Notes under the pieces: model-generated
Seen by the model: the letters and a program-made list of their open reading frames with translations, nothing else
Told to the model about the DNA's origin: nothing
Databases searched by the model: none
Position numbers and translations under genes: made by a program
Shown: one piece after another, positions 1 through 7,627 of the stretch
Layout of the letters: every line of letters starts with the position of its first letter
Position numbering within the stretch: the first letter of the stretch is position 1
Source: Actinomycetota bacterium
GTDB taxonomy: Bacteria > Actinomycetota > Actinomycetes > Mycobacteriales > Mycobacteriaceae
Assembly (NCBI GenBank): GCA_005787665.1
Contig: SYAB01000251.1
Span: 1-10,472 of the forward strand
Reading direction: 5' to 3'
Length of the DNA: 10,472 nt

Positions 1-1
1 C

Positions 2-304
2 CGGGCGGGCCTGCAGCGCCGTCTGGAAACCCGGATTGGCATGCGTCTGCACGAGACGAACATGACGTGGAACGGGCGGCTGGCCGACTATCCGCCGCTG
101 CTTCTCATCCACGACCCCGACGACCCGGACAGCCCCTATGCCGCCAGTGAACGCGTTGCCGCGGGATGGCCGGGGGCGCGCCTGGAGACCACACGAGGGC
201 TCGGCCGACTGGCGCACTACCGAATCCTGCGCCACCGTCCGGCAATTCGCGCGGGCATGGACTTCATCGGCCAGCAACCCGTGGATACGGGTACCGCAGA
301 CTGA
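2..304 (+). CDS. alpha/beta hydrolase, C-terminal part (gene runs off the left edge)
   Basis: The reading frame is open from the first bases of the window and ends at TGA 302-304, leaving 100 residues of a larger protein. It shows the end of an alpha/beta-hydrolase fold: a hydrophobic strand followed by HDPDDPDSPY (visible residues 37-46), where the Asp at visible residue 41 fits the catalytic acid of the usual HGxxDxxVP pattern. Then comes GLGRLAHYRILR (67-78), where His72 fits the catalytic histidine; relatives often read GLGHxRIL, so this copy has a slightly longer loop. The nucleophile elbow (GxSxG) would lie outside the window and cannot be checked. In family members this triad hydrolyses esters or similar bonds; the substrate here is unknown. 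The next gene starts 56 bases downstream on the same strand. An internal ATG at 41 is probably not the start, because the hydrolase-like frame extends through it. Confidence 0.72.
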   Translation, partial: RAGLQRRLETRIGMRLHETNMTWNGRLADYPPLLLIHDPDDPDSPYAASERVAAGWPGARLETTRGLGRLAHYRILRHRPAIRAGMDFIGQQPVDTGTAD

Positions 305-360
305 CCGGTTGTGCAACGCTCGGAGAGCCGGGATGCGGGGCATGACAGAGGAGAGCGGGT

Positions 361-1191
361 ATGCGCGTTTCTCCGCTGCCGGCCCCCTCTGCCGGGGCGG
401 TTGAATCAGCCCTGGCCGCAATGGATTCGGCGTTCTCCGGTGTGCCCCGACCGGTTCATGTGGACGGCTGCCGATGCTGTAGCGGGCGTGTCGATCTGTC
501 TCGATTGCTGCGGACACCGCTCAACGAGCTGAACGGCGAGGACCTTCGTAACTATGCGGCGCAGGCGATGACGACTATCGGGGACACCGCCGAACTGGTC
601 TGGTTCACGCCCCGGCTGCTCGCATTGCAGTTGGCCGGTGAACTGGGGCTCGACGACGAGGCGCTGCTGGGCACGCTCGGGCTCGGGACACTGACCGGTT
701 GGGCCGGACGCCTGCGCGAGACGGTGTGCGCGGCGCTCGGTGCGGAACTGGCGCGACGCTTGGCGGAAGTCCCGTCGGCCGTCGATGCCTGGCTGTGCGG
801 GCTCGCACTGGCGACGGGCGACCTCGGGCCATGGCTCGACGCTGTGGACGCCGGACCGCCGGCCCTTCGGGTGGCGGCACTGCGATTCCGCACGTGGGCA
901 CGGCGGCACGGCGCCGTGGGCCGCTCGGCCATCTGGTCCGGCGCGCCGGAGGCCGCAGCGCTGGCCCACGCATGGGTGATGCGTGAGGGTCCCGAAGTCC
1001 TGGTGGAGGAGCCCGGCTATTTCGTGGTGTTCGCAGATCCGGGCGACGGACTGAGGCTCGTGGTGGATCGCGAACGAGGCGCCGGCGTCCTGGAGACACG
1101 CGAGCGGCGGCTGAACGACGACGAGGCGGCCGCTGTGTGGGCGGGTGACGCGACCGCGGCCCGCGACCTTGCCGACGAGCTGTGGTGGTGA
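361..1191 (+). CDS. hypothetical protein with N-terminal CxCC cysteine cluster (276 aa)
   Basis: I cannot assign a function. The start is well fixed: a stop codon lies in the same frame at 343-345, ATG 361 is the first start after it, and a purine-rich ribosome site (GAGGAG, 348-353) sits seven bases upstream. The protein is soluble in appearance, rich in Ala, Leu and Glu, and probably largely helical. Near the N-terminus HVDGCRCC (residues 33-40) gives three cysteines and a histidine close together, a possible metal-binding site; no second cysteine cluster follows, so this is only suggestive. The following segment, with NYAAQAMTTIGD (about 64-75) and WFTPRLLAL (81-89), resembles hypothetical proteins I associate with actinobacteria, but I know of no characterised member. 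The acidic C-terminus ends in ELWW. The neighbouring hydrolase is co-directional, which says little about the job. Confidence 0.8.
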   Translation: MRVSPLPAPSAGAVESALAAMDSAFSGVPRPVHVDGCRCCSGRVDLSRLLRTPLNELNGEDLRNYAAQAMTTIGDTAELVWFTPRLLALQLAGELGLDDEALLGTLGLGTLTGWAGRLRETVCAALGAELARRLAEVPSAVDAWLCGLALATGDLGPWLDAVDAGPPALRVAALRFRTWARRHGAVGRSAIWSGAPEAAALAHAWVMREGPEVLVEEPGYFVVFADPGDGLRLVVDRERGAGVLETRERRLNDDEAAAVWAGDATAARDLADELWW

Positions 1192-1248
1192 GCGCGGTCT
1201 CTCGGGGTGACTGCTCGATTACCGGGGGCCAAGATCGGGCAGGCGGGT

Positions 1249-1254
1249 TAGGCT
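1249..1254 (+). promoter_or_regulatory. possible -10 element for the aminotransferase gene
   Basis: TAGGCT fits the mycobacterial TAnnnT -10 pattern and lies in the 100-base gap before the aminotransferase. A transcript starting 6-8 bases downstream would have a leader of about 30 bases containing the AAGGAG ribosome site at 1280-1285, six bases before ATG 1292. No convincing -35 hexamer is seen at normal spacing, so this is a weak prediction. Confidence 0.35.
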
Positions 1255-1291
1255 GCCACCGGGCCATAACAACTGGTCGAAGGAGACCCCG

Positions 1292-2716
1292 ATGAGCTTG
1301 ACGACAGATGCGGCGACCATGTTTCCCGCCCATGACCCCGCTGGCTGGCGCCAGCTGCCGACGTCCTCCACGCCGCTGGACCCGGCCCGGGTCGAGGCGC
1401 TCATGGCCAAGGAATGGGAGCGGTACGCCAAGACCACTCCCGGTTCGGCCGACCATGCGGCACGTTCGGTCAAGACCTTGCCGCTGGGGGTGACCAGCAG
1501 CTTCCAATACTGGGATCCCTATCCGATGGGCGTGAAATCCGCGCGCGGCGCCTACGTCACCGACTGCGACGACCGCCAGGTGCTGGATCTGTCCATGGGC
1601 TTCGGCGCGATGCTCGTCGGTCACCTCAATCCGACGGTGGTGGCCAGGGTCAAAGAGTTCCTCGACGACATCGGCACGTTGTTCGTCACCCCGTCGCCGG
1701 TCTCCACCGACGTCGCGGAGCGGTTCAAGCAGCGTTTCGGGCTGGACATGTTGCGTTTCACCAACTCCGGCACGGAGTCGACGATGTACGCGGTCCGCGT
1801 CGCGCGCGCCTACACCGGTCGGAAAGCGATCATCAAGATCGAGGGCGGCTACCACGGCGGCTACGACGGCTTGTCGGTGTCGGTCAAGCCGGGTATCGAC
1901 GAGATCGGCTCCGCCGACGACCCGACCCCGCAGGTGCCCTTCGACGTCGAGCCCGGCGTCGTGCACACGGTGGCCTATAACGACCTCGGCCAGATGGAGC
2001 GCAAACTGGCCGCCCACGCCAAGGACGTGGCCTGCGTCGTGATGGAGCCCGTCATCGAGAACCTCGGCATCGTGCTGCCCGACGCCGGATACGTCGAGGG
2101 AGTCCGCAAGTTGTGTGACGACCACAACGTGCTGCTGATCTTCGATGAGGTCAAGACCGGTCTGACCGCGGGTGCCCACGGCGCCGCCGCGCGACTCGGC
2201 GTCAAGCCGGACCTGATCACGTTGGCCAAGTCCATCGGCGGTGGCCTGCCGCTGGCCGCCTTCGGCGGCACCGAGGAGGTCATGCAGGTCGTCGTCGACA
2301 ACCGGATGGCGCACTTCGGCACCTACAACGGCAACCCGCTGTGCATGGCGGCGGCCATCGCGGTCGACGAGGTCGCCACCCCGCAGGCGCTGGCGGCGGC
2401 CGAACAGGTCAACGACAACGCCATGGAAGCCATGGACACCATCATCCGGGAGTACGAACTGCCGGCCCACACCGTCGGTTTCGGCGTCAAGGGTGCGGTC
2501 ACCTGGTCACCGACACCGATCCGCAACTACCGCGACTACAAACTGGCCACCGACTTCCACGTCGCGGAGTTGGGTTGGCTGTGGGGTATCAACCGCGGTG
2601 TCCTGACCCCGCCGGGAATGGATGACCAGTGGCTGGTCTCGCTGGCCCACACCGATGCCGACATGGGCAAATGGGTGGACGCCTTCGGCGAACTGGCCAA
2701 GGAGTTGCGCGCGTAG
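1292..2716 (+). CDS. class III PLP-dependent aminotransferase, glutamate-1-semialdehyde-aminomutase-like subgroup (474 aa)
   Basis: This is a fold-type I PLP enzyme of the class III (omega/GSA-like) aminotransferases. Visible landmarks in order: SGTES (159-163) and YHGGYD (187-192) for cofactor phosphate and ring contacts; DEVKTG (285-290), where Asp285 pairs with the pyridine nitrogen; and LAKSIGGGLPLAAFGG (311-326), where Lys313 is the expected Schiff-base lysine. These are followed by FGTYNGNPLCMAAA (342-355) and a C-terminal LAHTDADM segment. Members move an amino group between an amine donor and an aldehyde, ketone or keto acid in the cytoplasm; the substrate cannot be read from sequence. 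It is longer than HemL, with about 60 extra N-terminal residues, and has no heme-gene neighbours, so I do not call it hemL. ATG 1292 is supported by AAGGAG at 1280-1285. A GMC oxidoreductase begins 97 bases downstream and could supply a carbonyl substrate, which is inference. Confidence 0.92.
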   Translation: MSLTTDAATMFPAHDPAGWRQLPTSSTPLDPARVEALMAKEWERYAKTTPGSADHAARSVKTLPLGVTSSFQYWDPYPMGVKSARGAYVTDCDDRQVLDLSMGFGAMLVGHLNPTVVARVKEFLDDIGTLFVTPSPVSTDVAERFKQRFGLDMLRFTNSGTESTMYAVRVARAYTGRKAIIKIEGGYHGGYDGLSVSVKPGIDEIGSADDPTPQVPFDVEPGVVHTVAYNDLGQMERKLAAHAKDVACVVMEPVIENLGIVLPDAGYVEGVRKLCDDHNVLLIFDEVKTGLTAGAHGAAARLGVKPDLITLAKSIGGGLPLAAFGGTEEVMQVVVDNRMAHFGTYNGNPLCMAAAIAVDEVATPQALAAAEQVNDNAMEAMDTIIREYELPAHTVGFGVKGAVTWSPTPIRNYRDYKLATDFHVAELGWLWGINRGVLTPPGMDDQWLVSLAHTDADMGKWVDAFGELAKELRA

Positions 2717-2813
2717 CCCGTACGGGTGGGTGTCGCGGGCCGCAACCGGCGGGCGAAGTGTCTAGCGGCAAGGCACCTTCGGCTTAAATCGAGCGCCGTC
2801 CGGGAGGAATGAC

Positions 2814-4292
2814 ATGGCTCCTGAGCTCACTGCCCCCGAACGCAATCCGGTGGAAAGCCCCATCGGTGACGTCGGCGCCGGGGATGCCGTCGACTGCCTG
2901 GTGATCGGCAGCGGTACCGCCGGGGTCACGACAGCGCTCGAACTTGCCGACCGAGGTCTACGGGTCGTCATCGTCGAGGCCGGTGAGTTGGGACTGTGGT
3001 CCCATGTGGCCAATGCCAGATTCGGCGACGGCGCCGGACTGGCGGCTAAAGTCAGTAACGCCGCAACCATCCCGGTGGCCTGGGCCAACGCAGAGCAGGG
3101 CGAATGGACGGTACCGGCCTGGCTGGCCGTCGGCGGGCGCACCCTGTACTGGTCGGGGACCACCCCGCGATACCAGCCGTGGGACTTCGACGATTGGCCG
3201 CTGAAGGTCGAGGACTTGAACCCCTACTACGGCCGTGCGGAGTCGTTGGTCAAGGTCAGCGGGTCGGGCGACCCGCGACGGCCGCCGTTCTATCAGTCAC
3301 CCCGACAACGTATGGCCCTCGAGCAATTGGTGACTGCGGGCTGGCCGGCGCGTTCGACACCGGCGGCTGTCGACACCGCGGCGGACCGGCCCTTGGGGTC
3401 CGGCTTCGACTCCTCAACGGCTCGGTTGCTGTCCTCCGAGCATCTTGGCCAATTCGCTGACGGTGCGATGGTCGCCTTGGTCAGCGGCGCCGTCGTCACT
3501 CGGCTCGTCCTCGACGGGGACCATCTCAGCGGCGTCGAAATACTCGATCGTCGCAGCGGGGGCCGGGCCACCATGCGCCCGCGTCATGTTGTCTTGGCCT
3601 GTGGGGCAGTGCAATCCACTCGGCTCGCCGTGGCGTCTGGCTTGGACCGGCTCAACCCGTGTGTCGGCCGCTACATCAGCGATCACCTCTTCTTGGAGGG
3701 TGTCGTTCAGTTCGACGAGCCCGGTCCCGACGGCCCGTTCAGCCTGCTGATCGACCCGGCCCGGGATCGGCCGTACCAACTACAGGTCCAGGGCTGTCTG
3801 GGCACCTCTTCGTATTACAAGACCCCGTCCGGGGCGAGCAGTCGGGGCAGCGGCTTCGCATCGGTGACCCTGGCGGCCTTCGGTGTCGCCTCTGCGCAAC
3901 AGGACAACCGAGTCGTCGTCGACGGCAGGGATGACCCCAACTATGGCGGCCTGCAGGCGATGAAGGTGAATTACCGGCTCAGCGCCGACGACGAGGTGCG
4001 CCTCGCTGCGATGCGTGACGGCGCCGATCACGCCGTGCGGGCGTTCGGTGCCCGGCTCAGCGACATCCAGATCCACCCCCCCGGGATTGCCCTGCATGAA
4101 GTCGGTGGCTTGCGGATGGGCCTGGACGCACAGACCGGTGTCACCGACACCGTCGGCCAGTTCTGGCAGATCGGAAATCTGTCGGCTGCGGACGCCAGTG
4201 TCTTTCCCTCGCAGGGCGCGGCCAACCCCTATCTGACGATCACCGCCTGGTCGTTGCGCCACGCCGAGGCGCTTGCTGGCAGGTTGTCCTGA
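2814..4292 (+). CDS. GMC-family FAD-dependent oxidoreductase, pyranose-oxidase-like (492 aa)
   Basis: A flavoprotein of the glucose-methanol-choline family, expected to oxidise an alcohol or sugar hydroxyl to a carbonyl using FAD. The N-terminal Rossmann motif is IGSGTAG (31-37) with VVIVEAGE (51-58) ending the second strand. AVGGRTLYWSGTTPR (105-119) corresponds to the flavin-contact loop. The C-terminal catalytic region has LHEVGGLRMG (427-436), His428 being the probable catalytic base, and ASVFPSQGAANPYLTI (461-476), with Asn471 as its usual partner. The loop plus the H/N pair recalls pyranose 2-oxidase and related bacterial sugar oxidases, but the histidine that binds FAD covalently in fungal pyranose oxidase appears to be Tyr112 here, so FAD is probably non-covalent. 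No signal peptide is seen, so it is likely cytoplasmic. ATG 2814 has a strong ribosome site, GGGAGGA, at 2802-2808. The electron acceptor (oxygen, quinone or other) is unknown. Confidence 0.9.
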   Translation: MAPELTAPERNPVESPIGDVGAGDAVDCLVIGSGTAGVTTALELADRGLRVVIVEAGELGLWSHVANARFGDGAGLAAKVSNAATIPVAWANAEQGEWTVPAWLAVGGRTLYWSGTTPRYQPWDFDDWPLKVEDLNPYYGRAESLVKVSGSGDPRRPPFYQSPRQRMALEQLVTAGWPARSTPAAVDTAADRPLGSGFDSSTARLLSSEHLGQFADGAMVALVSGAVVTRLVLDGDHLSGVEILDRRSGGRATMRPRHVVLACGAVQSTRLAVASGLDRLNPCVGRYISDHLFLEGVVQFDEPGPDGPFSLLIDPARDRPYQLQVQGCLGTSSYYKTPSGASSRGSGFASVTLAAFGVASAQQDNRVVVDGRDDPNYGGLQAMKVNYRLSADDEVRLAAMRDGADHAVRAFGARLSDIQIHPPGIALHEVGGLRMGLDAQTGVTDTVGQFWQIGNLSAADASVFPSQGAANPYLTITAWSLRHAEALAGRLS

Positions 4293-4315
4293 TGCTGTAG
4301 GACAGGAGGTTCGTC

Positions 4316-4341
4316 GGGTCGGCCATCACTTCGGCTGACCC
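4316..4341 (+). terminator. stem-loop after the GMC oxidoreductase, possible terminator
   Basis: GGGTCGGCC (4316-4324) can pair with GGCTGACCC (4333-4341) over nine positions, one being G-U, around an eight-base loop. It lies in the 82-base gap between the oxidoreductase and the MFS exporter. No T-tract follows, so it may be a non-canonical actinobacterial terminator, an RNA processing site, or an operator for the exporter gene. Confidence 0.35.
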
Positions 4342-4361
4342 ACGCACCACCCCGCTTCGCC

Positions 4362-4367
4362 GACACT
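4362..4367 (+). promoter_or_regulatory. weak -10-like element positioned for a leaderless exporter mRNA
   Basis: GACACT lies seven bases before the GTG start at 4375. It keeps the A at position 2 and T at position 6 of TAnnnT but has G instead of T at position 1. No Shine-Dalgarno-like sequence precedes the GTG, which would fit a leaderless transcript. Alone this is weak; it gains some weight from the two better examples at 7616 and 8976. Confidence 0.3.
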
Positions 4368-4374
4368 GGCGAGT

Positions 4375-5841
4375 GTGAAAAACTCACGAGTCGCGTTGTG
4401 GGCGATGATGGTTGGCTTCTTCATGGTCCCAGTAGACGCAACCGCTGTCGTCGTCGCCAACCCGTCGATCATGGCCGACCTGCGCACTGATCACGACGCG
4501 GTGATGTGGGTGACCAGCAGCTACCTGCTGGCATACGCCGTGCCACTGCTCGTCTCCGGCCGACTCGGCGACCGGTTTGGCCCGAAGGGACTGTACCTGG
4601 CAGGTGTCGCGCTCTTCACCGCCGCCTCGGCCTGGTGCGGCCTGGCGAACAGCCTCGGGATGCTCGTCGCTGCCCGAGTTTTCCAGGGTCTCGGTGCAGC
4701 GCTGCTGACCCCCCAGATCATGTCTCTGATCACCCGAACCTGTCCGCCCGAGCGGCGCGGCGCCGCCCAGAGCATCTGGGGAGCCGCGGCTGCCGCCGCC
4801 ACGTTCGTCGGCCCCCTCGTCGGTGGTGTGCTGATCGACACCCTCGGCTGGCAGGCGATTTTCTGGGCCAATATCCCCATTGGCGTTGCAGCCTTGGCCC
4901 TCGCGGTCCGGCTGGTTCCCGAGTTGCCGGCACGGCAACAACAGATTGGCCTCGTCAGCGTCGGATTATCCGGTGCTGCAATCTTTCTGATCGTCTTCGC
5001 GCTTCAGGAGGCACCGGATAACGCATGGGCCCCGTGGGTGTGGCTCATGATGATCACCGGTCTGGGACTGGGCGCGGCCTTCTTCTGGCGGCAGTCTTTC
5101 GAGCCAGGTGCCGCGCTCGTCCCGCTGGGGATCTTCCGCGACCGTGCCTTCACGTTCTGCTGCGCCGGTGTGCTGGTCACGGCCTTTGTCACCACGGCGA
5201 TGGTGGTTCCGACCATGTTCTATACCCAGGCCGTGTGCGGTCTGTCATCGCTGCAGTCGGGTCTGGTCATCGCGCCGATCCCGGTCATCGGGGGCCTTCT
5301 TGCGCCGACGGTTGGCAGGGTTGTCGACCGGTTCCCCCCGCAATGGGTGATCGGCGGCGGCTTCGCACTGTTGACCGTGGGTCTGGTCTGGTTGTCGACG
5401 GACATGTCGCCCGCGACCCCGATGTGGCGAATCGTCGGGGCCTACTGCGCCATTGGTGTTGGGCTGGCATTCCTCTGGATCCCGTTGGCCGCCAACTCGG
5501 CCCGCAACCTGCCCGCCGTCCAGGCGGGCGCGGGCTCAGGGATCTACAACGCTGCTCAACAGCTCGGCGCTGTGCTGGGCAGCGCGAGCCTGTCAGCGGT
5601 CATGAGCTCGCTGATCAGCGGTGCAGTACCGACGGCCACCGCGGGCTCCGAGGCGGTGACCCGGGTAGCCGAGCCGATGAGGGAGGCGCTCGCCTCAGCA
5701 TTGGCGCAGTCGCTGCTGCTACCGGCCTCCGTCGCCGCCTGCGGTGTGGTCGGCATCGCGTTCATGGTCCGCCGGCCCACAGCGTCCATCGATTTGAGGA
5801 CAACAGATTCATCAACCACAGGGGTTCTGCTGCCGACATAA
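4375..5841 (+). CDS. MFS transporter, DHA2 (EmrB/QacA-type, 14-helix) drug:proton antiporter family (488 aa)
   Basis: A polytopic inner-membrane exporter driven by the proton gradient. Hydrophobic segments cover almost the whole length and fit about 14 helices. Family motifs are clear: DATAVVVANPSI (21-32) in helix 1 matches motif D1; GRLGDRFGPKG (62-72) is motif A in the loop between helices 2 and 3; RVFQGLGAAL (101-110) fits motif B; and FVGPLVGGVL (144-153) is motif C, diagnostic of antiporters. In characterised relatives the cargo is a hydrophobic drug, dye, lipid or peptide-like compound; the cargo here is unknown. Start GTG 4375 gives a short N-terminus right at helix 1 and has no visible ribosome site, which suggests leaderless translation. 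It lies 82 bases after the GMC oxidoreductase and 75 bases before the glycosyltransferase, so it may export a product made by its neighbours, or may simply be a resistance pump. Confidence 0.92.
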   Translation: MKNSRVALWAMMVGFFMVPVDATAVVVANPSIMADLRTDHDAVMWVTSSYLLAYAVPLLVSGRLGDRFGPKGLYLAGVALFTAASAWCGLANSLGMLVAARVFQGLGAALLTPQIMSLITRTCPPERRGAAQSIWGAAAAAATFVGPLVGGVLIDTLGWQAIFWANIPIGVAALALAVRLVPELPARQQQIGLVSVGLSGAAIFLIVFALQEAPDNAWAPWVWLMMITGLGLGAAFFWRQSFEPGAALVPLGIFRDRAFTFCCAGVLVTAFVTTAMVVPTMFYTQAVCGLSSLQSGLVIAPIPVIGGLLAPTVGRVVDRFPPQWVIGGGFALLTVGLVWLSTDMSPATPMWRIVGAYCAIGVGLAFLWIPLAANSARNLPAVQAGAGSGIYNAAQQLGAVLGSASLSAVMSSLISGAVPTATAGSEAVTRVAEPMREALASALAQSLLLPASVAACGVVGIAFMVRRPTASIDLRTTDSSTTGVLLPT

Positions 5842-5916
5842 GGCAAGGCGGTTCCTTGGCATCGTCGATGACAGCACCTGTACGACAACTGATCCCGACG
5901 AGATGAGGAAACAGAC

Positions 5917-7587
5917 ATGGTCACCATGACGAGTGCGCGGCGGTCCGCGCGAGGCGCGAAACCACAACAACGGCAGATTGTTTCGACCGGATTCATCGCC
6001 GCGGTCGCCGCGTTGACGGCCGGCCTGGTGGCCCTCGTCGTTCCGTATCTCGACAACCCGGTGCAATGGCTGGTACTCGCCTTCTCCGTCCCGCCCATCT
6101 TCACGACGCTGTATCACCGGCTGATGTTCGTCAAAGGCTGGCTCCTGCATCGCCAGGACCTCGCCGCGCCGCCCCGGCGGGAGGCGACCGGGACCGCGCT
6201 GCCGGGTCTCGCCTTCATCATCGCCTCGTGCAAGGAGCCGTTCGAGGTTGCGAAGATGACGTTTGACTGTGCTTACGCTGCGCGGTACTCCGGCACCCGC
6301 GAGATCATCGTCGTCGACAACACGCCCGACACTGATGACGCGGACTTCCGGCTCTGGAAGTCCTATGTGGAATCCCACTCCGGTCAAGACGCGGGCGTCC
6401 GCGTCGTCTTCCGCCACAATTCGGACACTGCCGGAAAGAAGCCGGGCAATATCGATCTGGCACAGCGGCTCATCGCGGACTCCGAGTACGTGGTGTTCCT
6501 CGACATCGACTCTTCGCTGCCGCTCGAAGCCGATCTGCTCGACATCGCAGCGAGCAGGTTCGAGTCCGATCCCCGGCTGGGGGTTTTGCAGTTCCATACG
6601 GTTCCGACGAACAACCACTTCAATCGCTTGAGTCGGGCCGTCGCCGTGGCCCAGCACGCGTTGCGGATCAGTTACCTCACGCGCGCTCGGGGCGGCTTCG
6701 CGATGTTCTACGGCCACAACGCGATGTGGCGCCGGGCGTTGCTAGACGCGAACGGATCTTGGCTCGAGCACTATCGCGACAATGTCATCGTCACCGAGGA
6801 CCTGCTCAAGACGCTCGGGGTGTACGCCAACGGTTACACCTTCGAGTACCTCAACGTCCCCACTGGCGAGTGGGTGCCCAGTTCGCTGAGCGCGCTGGAC
6901 AGCATGTGGATGCGGTGGACCTACGGCGGCTTTCAGGTACTGGTCAAGTACTTGCGACATATTCTGACCGCGCGGGGGCTTTCGGCGACTCAGCGCGTCG
7001 ACCTGGCAACGATGCTCGTCGGCTACGGCACGACCCCGATGGTCCTTCCCCTGGCGTTCGTGTGGTTCGCCGTGTTGCCCACTTCGGCGGCGGCGATTCT
7101 CACCTCGGTCGTCATGTGGTTGCCGACGGTGTTGTGCGCGGTGATCATGTGGCGCCAGCACAACAGCGGTCAGGACCTTCCGTTGCTGAAACGACTGGGG
7201 GACCTCTACGGGGGAATGTTCCTCGTCGAGGCCTTCATCCTCGCGGTACAGATCCGCGCCGCCCTGAACTTCGTCGCCGGCAAGAAGCAGGGATGGCGCG
7301 TGACCGCAAAATGCAGCGAGGATAAGCCGCGGGCTCTGGGAGTGCTGCTCGACAACCGCTTCGTTGTCATGCTGTCGACTCTGACGATCGTGGCCCTGGT
7401 AGGTGTGTGGGGCTACCGTCACGGGTTCAGCCTCGATGCGCTGATGGATCATGCTGTCCTGGCCATGATCCCGGTCGATCTCCTGATGTGCGTCGTGCTG
7501 TACGGCGGCGAAGTGCAGAGCGCCGACGAGGAGGTCATGGCCGCTGTGATCGACCCCGGCCCGATCCAGCGCCGAGTACACGCCTAA
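5917..7587 (+). CDS. membrane glycosyltransferase, family 2 (processive, cellulose/glucan-synthase-like) (556 aa)
   Basis: A GT-A fold glycosyltransferase held between membrane helices. Two N-terminal hydrophobic segments (about 21-45 and 47-70) precede a cytoplasmic catalytic domain. There, FIIASCKEP (100-108) begins the nucleotide-binding fold, Asp134 lies in VVDNTP, DID (196-198) is the metal-binding DxD, GHNAMWRR (266-273) lies in the acceptor region, and TED (293-295) holds the probable catalytic base. The last signature is altered: MWMRW (330-334) keeps the RW of QxxRW but has Met for Gln. Several more hydrophobic segments follow (about 368-410, 428-452, 480-500, 512-530). This layout fits synthases that extrude a polysaccharide or transfer sugars to a lipid acceptor; donor and product are unknown. 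ATG 5917 has GAGGAA at 5905-5910. It follows the exporter by 75 bases and may be co-transcribed with it. Confidence 0.88.
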   Translation: MVTMTSARRSARGAKPQQRQIVSTGFIAAVAALTAGLVALVVPYLDNPVQWLVLAFSVPPIFTTLYHRLMFVKGWLLHRQDLAAPPRREATGTALPGLAFIIASCKEPFEVAKMTFDCAYAARYSGTREIIVVDNTPDTDDADFRLWKSYVESHSGQDAGVRVVFRHNSDTAGKKPGNIDLAQRLIADSEYVVFLDIDSSLPLEADLLDIAASRFESDPRLGVLQFHTVPTNNHFNRLSRAVAVAQHALRISYLTRARGGFAMFYGHNAMWRRALLDANGSWLEHYRDNVIVTEDLLKTLGVYANGYTFEYLNVPTGEWVPSSLSALDSMWMRWTYGGFQVLVKYLRHILTARGLSATQRVDLATMLVGYGTTPMVLPLAFVWFAVLPTSAAAILTSVVMWLPTVLCAVIMWRQHNSGQDLPLLKRLGDLYGGMFLVEAFILAVQIRAALNFVAGKKQGWRVTAKCSEDKPRALGVLLDNRFVVMLSTLTIVALVGVWGYRHGFSLDALMDHAVLAMIPVDLLMCVVLYGGEVQSADEEVMAAVIDPGPIQRRVHA

Positions 7588-7615
7588 TCGCACTTTTGCC
7601 GGTGACACTCGGCCC

Positions 7616-7621
7616 TACACT
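7616..7621 (+). promoter_or_regulatory. -10 element for a leaderless transcript of the decapeptide-repeat gene
   Basis: TACACT matches the mycobacterial TAnnnT -10 hexamer. Only six bases separate its end from the GTG at 7628, so a transcript starting at the usual distance would begin at or next to the start codon. No Shine-Dalgarno sequence is present. TTGCCG at 7596-7601 is the nearest -35-like hexamer, but its 14-base spacer is short. Confidence 0.5.
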
Positions 7622-7627
7622 TGCCGC

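Noticed and set aside
605..2470. A 621-codon open frame on the minus strand, antisense to the hypothetical gene and the aminotransferase
   Set aside because: It overlaps two well-supported genes, its translation is rich in Arg, His and Gly with no recognisable motif, and long antisense frames are expected in high-GC coding DNA.
1292..2716. Naming the aminotransferase hemL (glutamate-1-semialdehyde aminomutase)
   Set aside because: Motifs are of the same superfamily, but details differ (DEVKTG rather than DEVMTGFR, longer N-terminus) and no tetrapyrrole genes adjoin, so only the subgroup is stated.
2717..2726. Perfect ten-base palindrome CCCGTACGGG directly after the aminotransferase stop codon
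   Set aside because: It has no loop, so it is a poor terminator, and a palindrome of this length is not rare in GC-rich DNA; no second copy was noticed.
5844..5858. Small hairpin CAAGG-CGGTT-CCTTG between the exporter and glycosyltransferase genes
   Set aside because: Only five base pairs and no T-tract; too weak to call a terminator, and the two genes may be co-transcribed.
5025..5906. A 293-codon plus-strand frame inside the exporter gene
   Set aside because: It is out of frame with a clear 14-helix transporter, is Arg- and Gly-rich and has no hydrophobic organisation of its own.
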